Shown piece by piece: positions 14,556-15,855 of a stretch of DNA of 15,855 nucleotides (position 1 is the first letter of the stretch; every line of letters starts with the position of its first letter). The notes beneath the pieces are model-generated. The model made no database searches, was not told the origin of the DNA, and saw only the letters and a list, made by a program, of their open reading frames with translations. Position numbers and translations under genes: made by a program. Source of the stretch: JAJKIV01 sp036274195 (GTDB taxonomy: Bacteria > Gemmatimonadota > Gemmatimonadetes > Gemmatimonadales > Gemmatimonadaceae); the NCBI GenBank assembly GCA_036274195.1, contig DASUGD010000294.1, positions 1-15,855 on the forward strand, read 5' to 3'.

Positions 14556-15855
14556 ATGTCATTCTCCTCGTTCGGGCTACATCCCGACCTTCTTCGTGGT
14601 GTGAAGGAGCTCGGATTCACACGCCCCACGCCGATTCAGACCGACGCCATTCCTCCGGCGATCGAGGGTCGCGACGTGCTCGCCTGCGCGATGACCGGGA
14701 GCGGGAAGACCGCGGCCTTCATCCTCCCGATTCTTCAGCGTCTCATCGCGCGGCCTCGCGGCCGCACGCGTGCGCTCGTTCTCACACCGACCCGCGAGCT
14801 GGCGGCGCAGATCGAGCAGCACCTCTCGGAGCTCGCGGTCCACACGCCACTGTCCGGCGCGGCGATCTACGGCGGCGTCGGCATGGGCCCGCAGGAGCAC
14901 GCGCTGCGGTCGGGCGTGGACGTCATCATCGCCACCCCGGGCCGCCTCCTCGATCACTTCAAGCACGACTACGCACGAATGGACGCGCTCGAGGTTCTCG
15001 TGCTCGATGAGGCGGATCGGATGCTCGACATGGGCTTCCTGCCCGACATCAAGAAGGTCCTCAAGCATCTTCCCGCCAAGCGGCAGACGATGCTTTTCTC
15101 GGCCACGATGCCCGCGCCGATTCTGGAGCTCGCGCGCGAGCTCCAGCGCCATCCGGCGACGATCAACCTCGAGCGCAAGTCCGCACCGGCAGTCGGCATC
15201 ACCCAGGCTGTGTATCCCGTGCGTGAGGCACTCAAGCCGACGCTCTTTCTCGAGCTGATCCGCCGCGGTGATCTGAAGGATGTCATCGTCTTCACGCGAA
15301 CGAAGCATCGCGCGAACCGTCTCACCGAAGTGCTGGAGAAGGGTGGTGTGTCGGTAGCCCGCATCCACGGCAATCGGTCGCAGGCACAGCGCACGCTGGC
15401 GCTGGACGGGTTCAAGACCGGAAAGTTCCAGGTCCTCGTGGCGACGGACATCGTGGCGCGCGGCATCGACGTGGAGGAGCTGAGCCACGTCGTGAACTTC
15501 GACGTGCCTAACGTCCCCGACGACTACATCCACCGGGTCGGCCGAACGGCGCGCGCCGAAGCGACCGGGGACGCGTTCACGTTCGTCTCGCCGGAGGAGG
15601 AGGGCGACCTTCGCGCCATCGAGCGCGCGGTCGGCCGTACGCTGCCACGCATCACGGTGGCCGGCTTCAACTACGACCAGACGCCGAGCGAGCGATTCGA
15701 GGTGCCGATCGGCGAACGCATCGCCGCGATTCGTGCGCGGCGCGCGGAGGAGCGGAAGCGCGCGCGGGAGAAGGCCGAGCGCCGCGCGGCGCGCGAGGCG
15801 GGTCAGAGCCACGCGCCCAAGGCCGCGCCTCCCCCGCCGCCGAGGGAGCGGAGCG
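14556..15855 (+). CDS. DEAD-box ATP-dependent RNA helicase, RhlE type, cut by window edge
   Basis: 433 residues are visible with no stop before the right edge. The enzyme unwinds short RNA duplexes with ATP, typically in RNA decay or ribosome assembly. The Q motif includes F21 and TPIQ at 25-28. Walker A is AMTGSGKT at 45-52, PTRELA at 78-83, TPGR at 127-130, DEAD at 151-154 and SAT at 182-184. In the second RecA domain are FTRT at 246-249, ATDIVARGID at 296-305 and HRVGRTAR at 326-333. The core is complete. The tail from about 393 is Arg/Ala/Glu-rich and then proline-rich, as in RhlE proteins that bind RNA non-specifically. ATG 14556 gives MSFSSFGL, the usual beginning just before the Q motif, although no Shine-Dalgarno is seen. 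CCT-AAC at 317-319 lies in CCTAACG. Confidence 0.95.
   Translation, partial: MSFSSFGLHPDLLRGVKELGFTRPTPIQTDAIPPAIEGRDVLACAMTGSGKTAAFILPILQRLIARPRGRTRALVLTPTRELAAQIEQHLSELAVHTPLSGAAIYGGVGMGPQEHALRSGVDVIIATPGRLLDHFKHDYARMDALEVLVLDEADRMLDMGFLPDIKKVLKHLPAKRQTMLFSATMPAPILELARELQRHPATINLERKSAPAVGITQAVYPVREALKPTLFLELIRRGDLKDVIVFTRTKHRANRLTEVLEKGGVSVARIHGNRSQAQRTLALDGFKTGKFQVLVATDIVARGIDVEELSHVVNFDVPNVPDDYIHRVGRTARAEATGDAFTFVSPEEEGDLRAIERAVGRTLPRITVAGFNYDQTPSERFEVPIGERIAAIRARRAEERKRAREKAERRAAREAGQSHAPKAAPPPPPRERS

Noticed and set aside
14577..15812. Long minus-strand open frame opposite the helicase
   Set aside because: It is the antisense shadow of a complete DEAD-box core. Its Arg/Asp/Leu-rich translation has no domain features.

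Overview
This is a GC-rich bacterial chromosomal window, densely packed with chromosome-type metabolic and housekeeping genes. I see no phage, plasmid, IS transposase, CRISPR array, rRNA or tRNA. G+C content, gene families (DUF1572 DinB-like protein, M1 peptidase with an ERAP1-like tail, YbbE/YfeW-type serine hydrolase, AraC-type regulator with a degenerate receiver) and many starts without a Shine-Dalgarno fit Gemmatimonadota or a similar soil lineage. That placement is inference.

Layout, left to right. Positions 1-93 hold a REP-like repeat: a directly repeated 14-bp block pair plus a perfect 11-bp hairpin. At 129-4639 is a fatty-acid oxidation block. A DHRS4-like short-chain dehydrogenase (+) converges on a thiolase (-), which lies downstream of a fused 3-hydroxyacyl-CoA dehydrogenase/enoyl-CoA hydratase (-) with the FadN domain order. 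The gap between those two holds 14 tandem heptamers in three blocks. A divergent control region then leads to an exported M1 aminopeptidase (+), whose stop overlaps that of a convergent exported serine hydrolase (-). Next come a guanine-deaminase-like nucleoside deaminase (+) and an M48 metalloprotease lipoprotein (+). The M48 gene ends tail to tail with a tiny Cys-rich membrane protein (-), which follows a DinB/DUF1572 gene (-).

From 11.5 to 14.5 kb is the least familiar part: a TPR-type cytosolic protein (+), a 53-aa lipoprotein (-) overlapping its 3' end, and a divergent regulator (+) with a degenerate receiver and an AraC-type DNA-binding domain. A cysteine hydrolase of the isochorismatase family follows closely. 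The 119-bp region between lipoprotein and regulator contains a perfect 21-bp palindrome and a 9-bp inverted repeat that runs into the lipoprotein start codon. The window ends inside a RhlE-type DEAD-box RNA helicase.

The strongest unexplained signal is dispersed. The heptamer CGTTAGG/CCTAACG occurs 12 times, on both strands, in several reading frames, often forcing rare codons (TTA, CTA, AGG), and it supplies stop codons at three convergent gene junctions. Its density of about one per 1.3 kb recalls DNA uptake sequences or Chi-like chromosome motifs.
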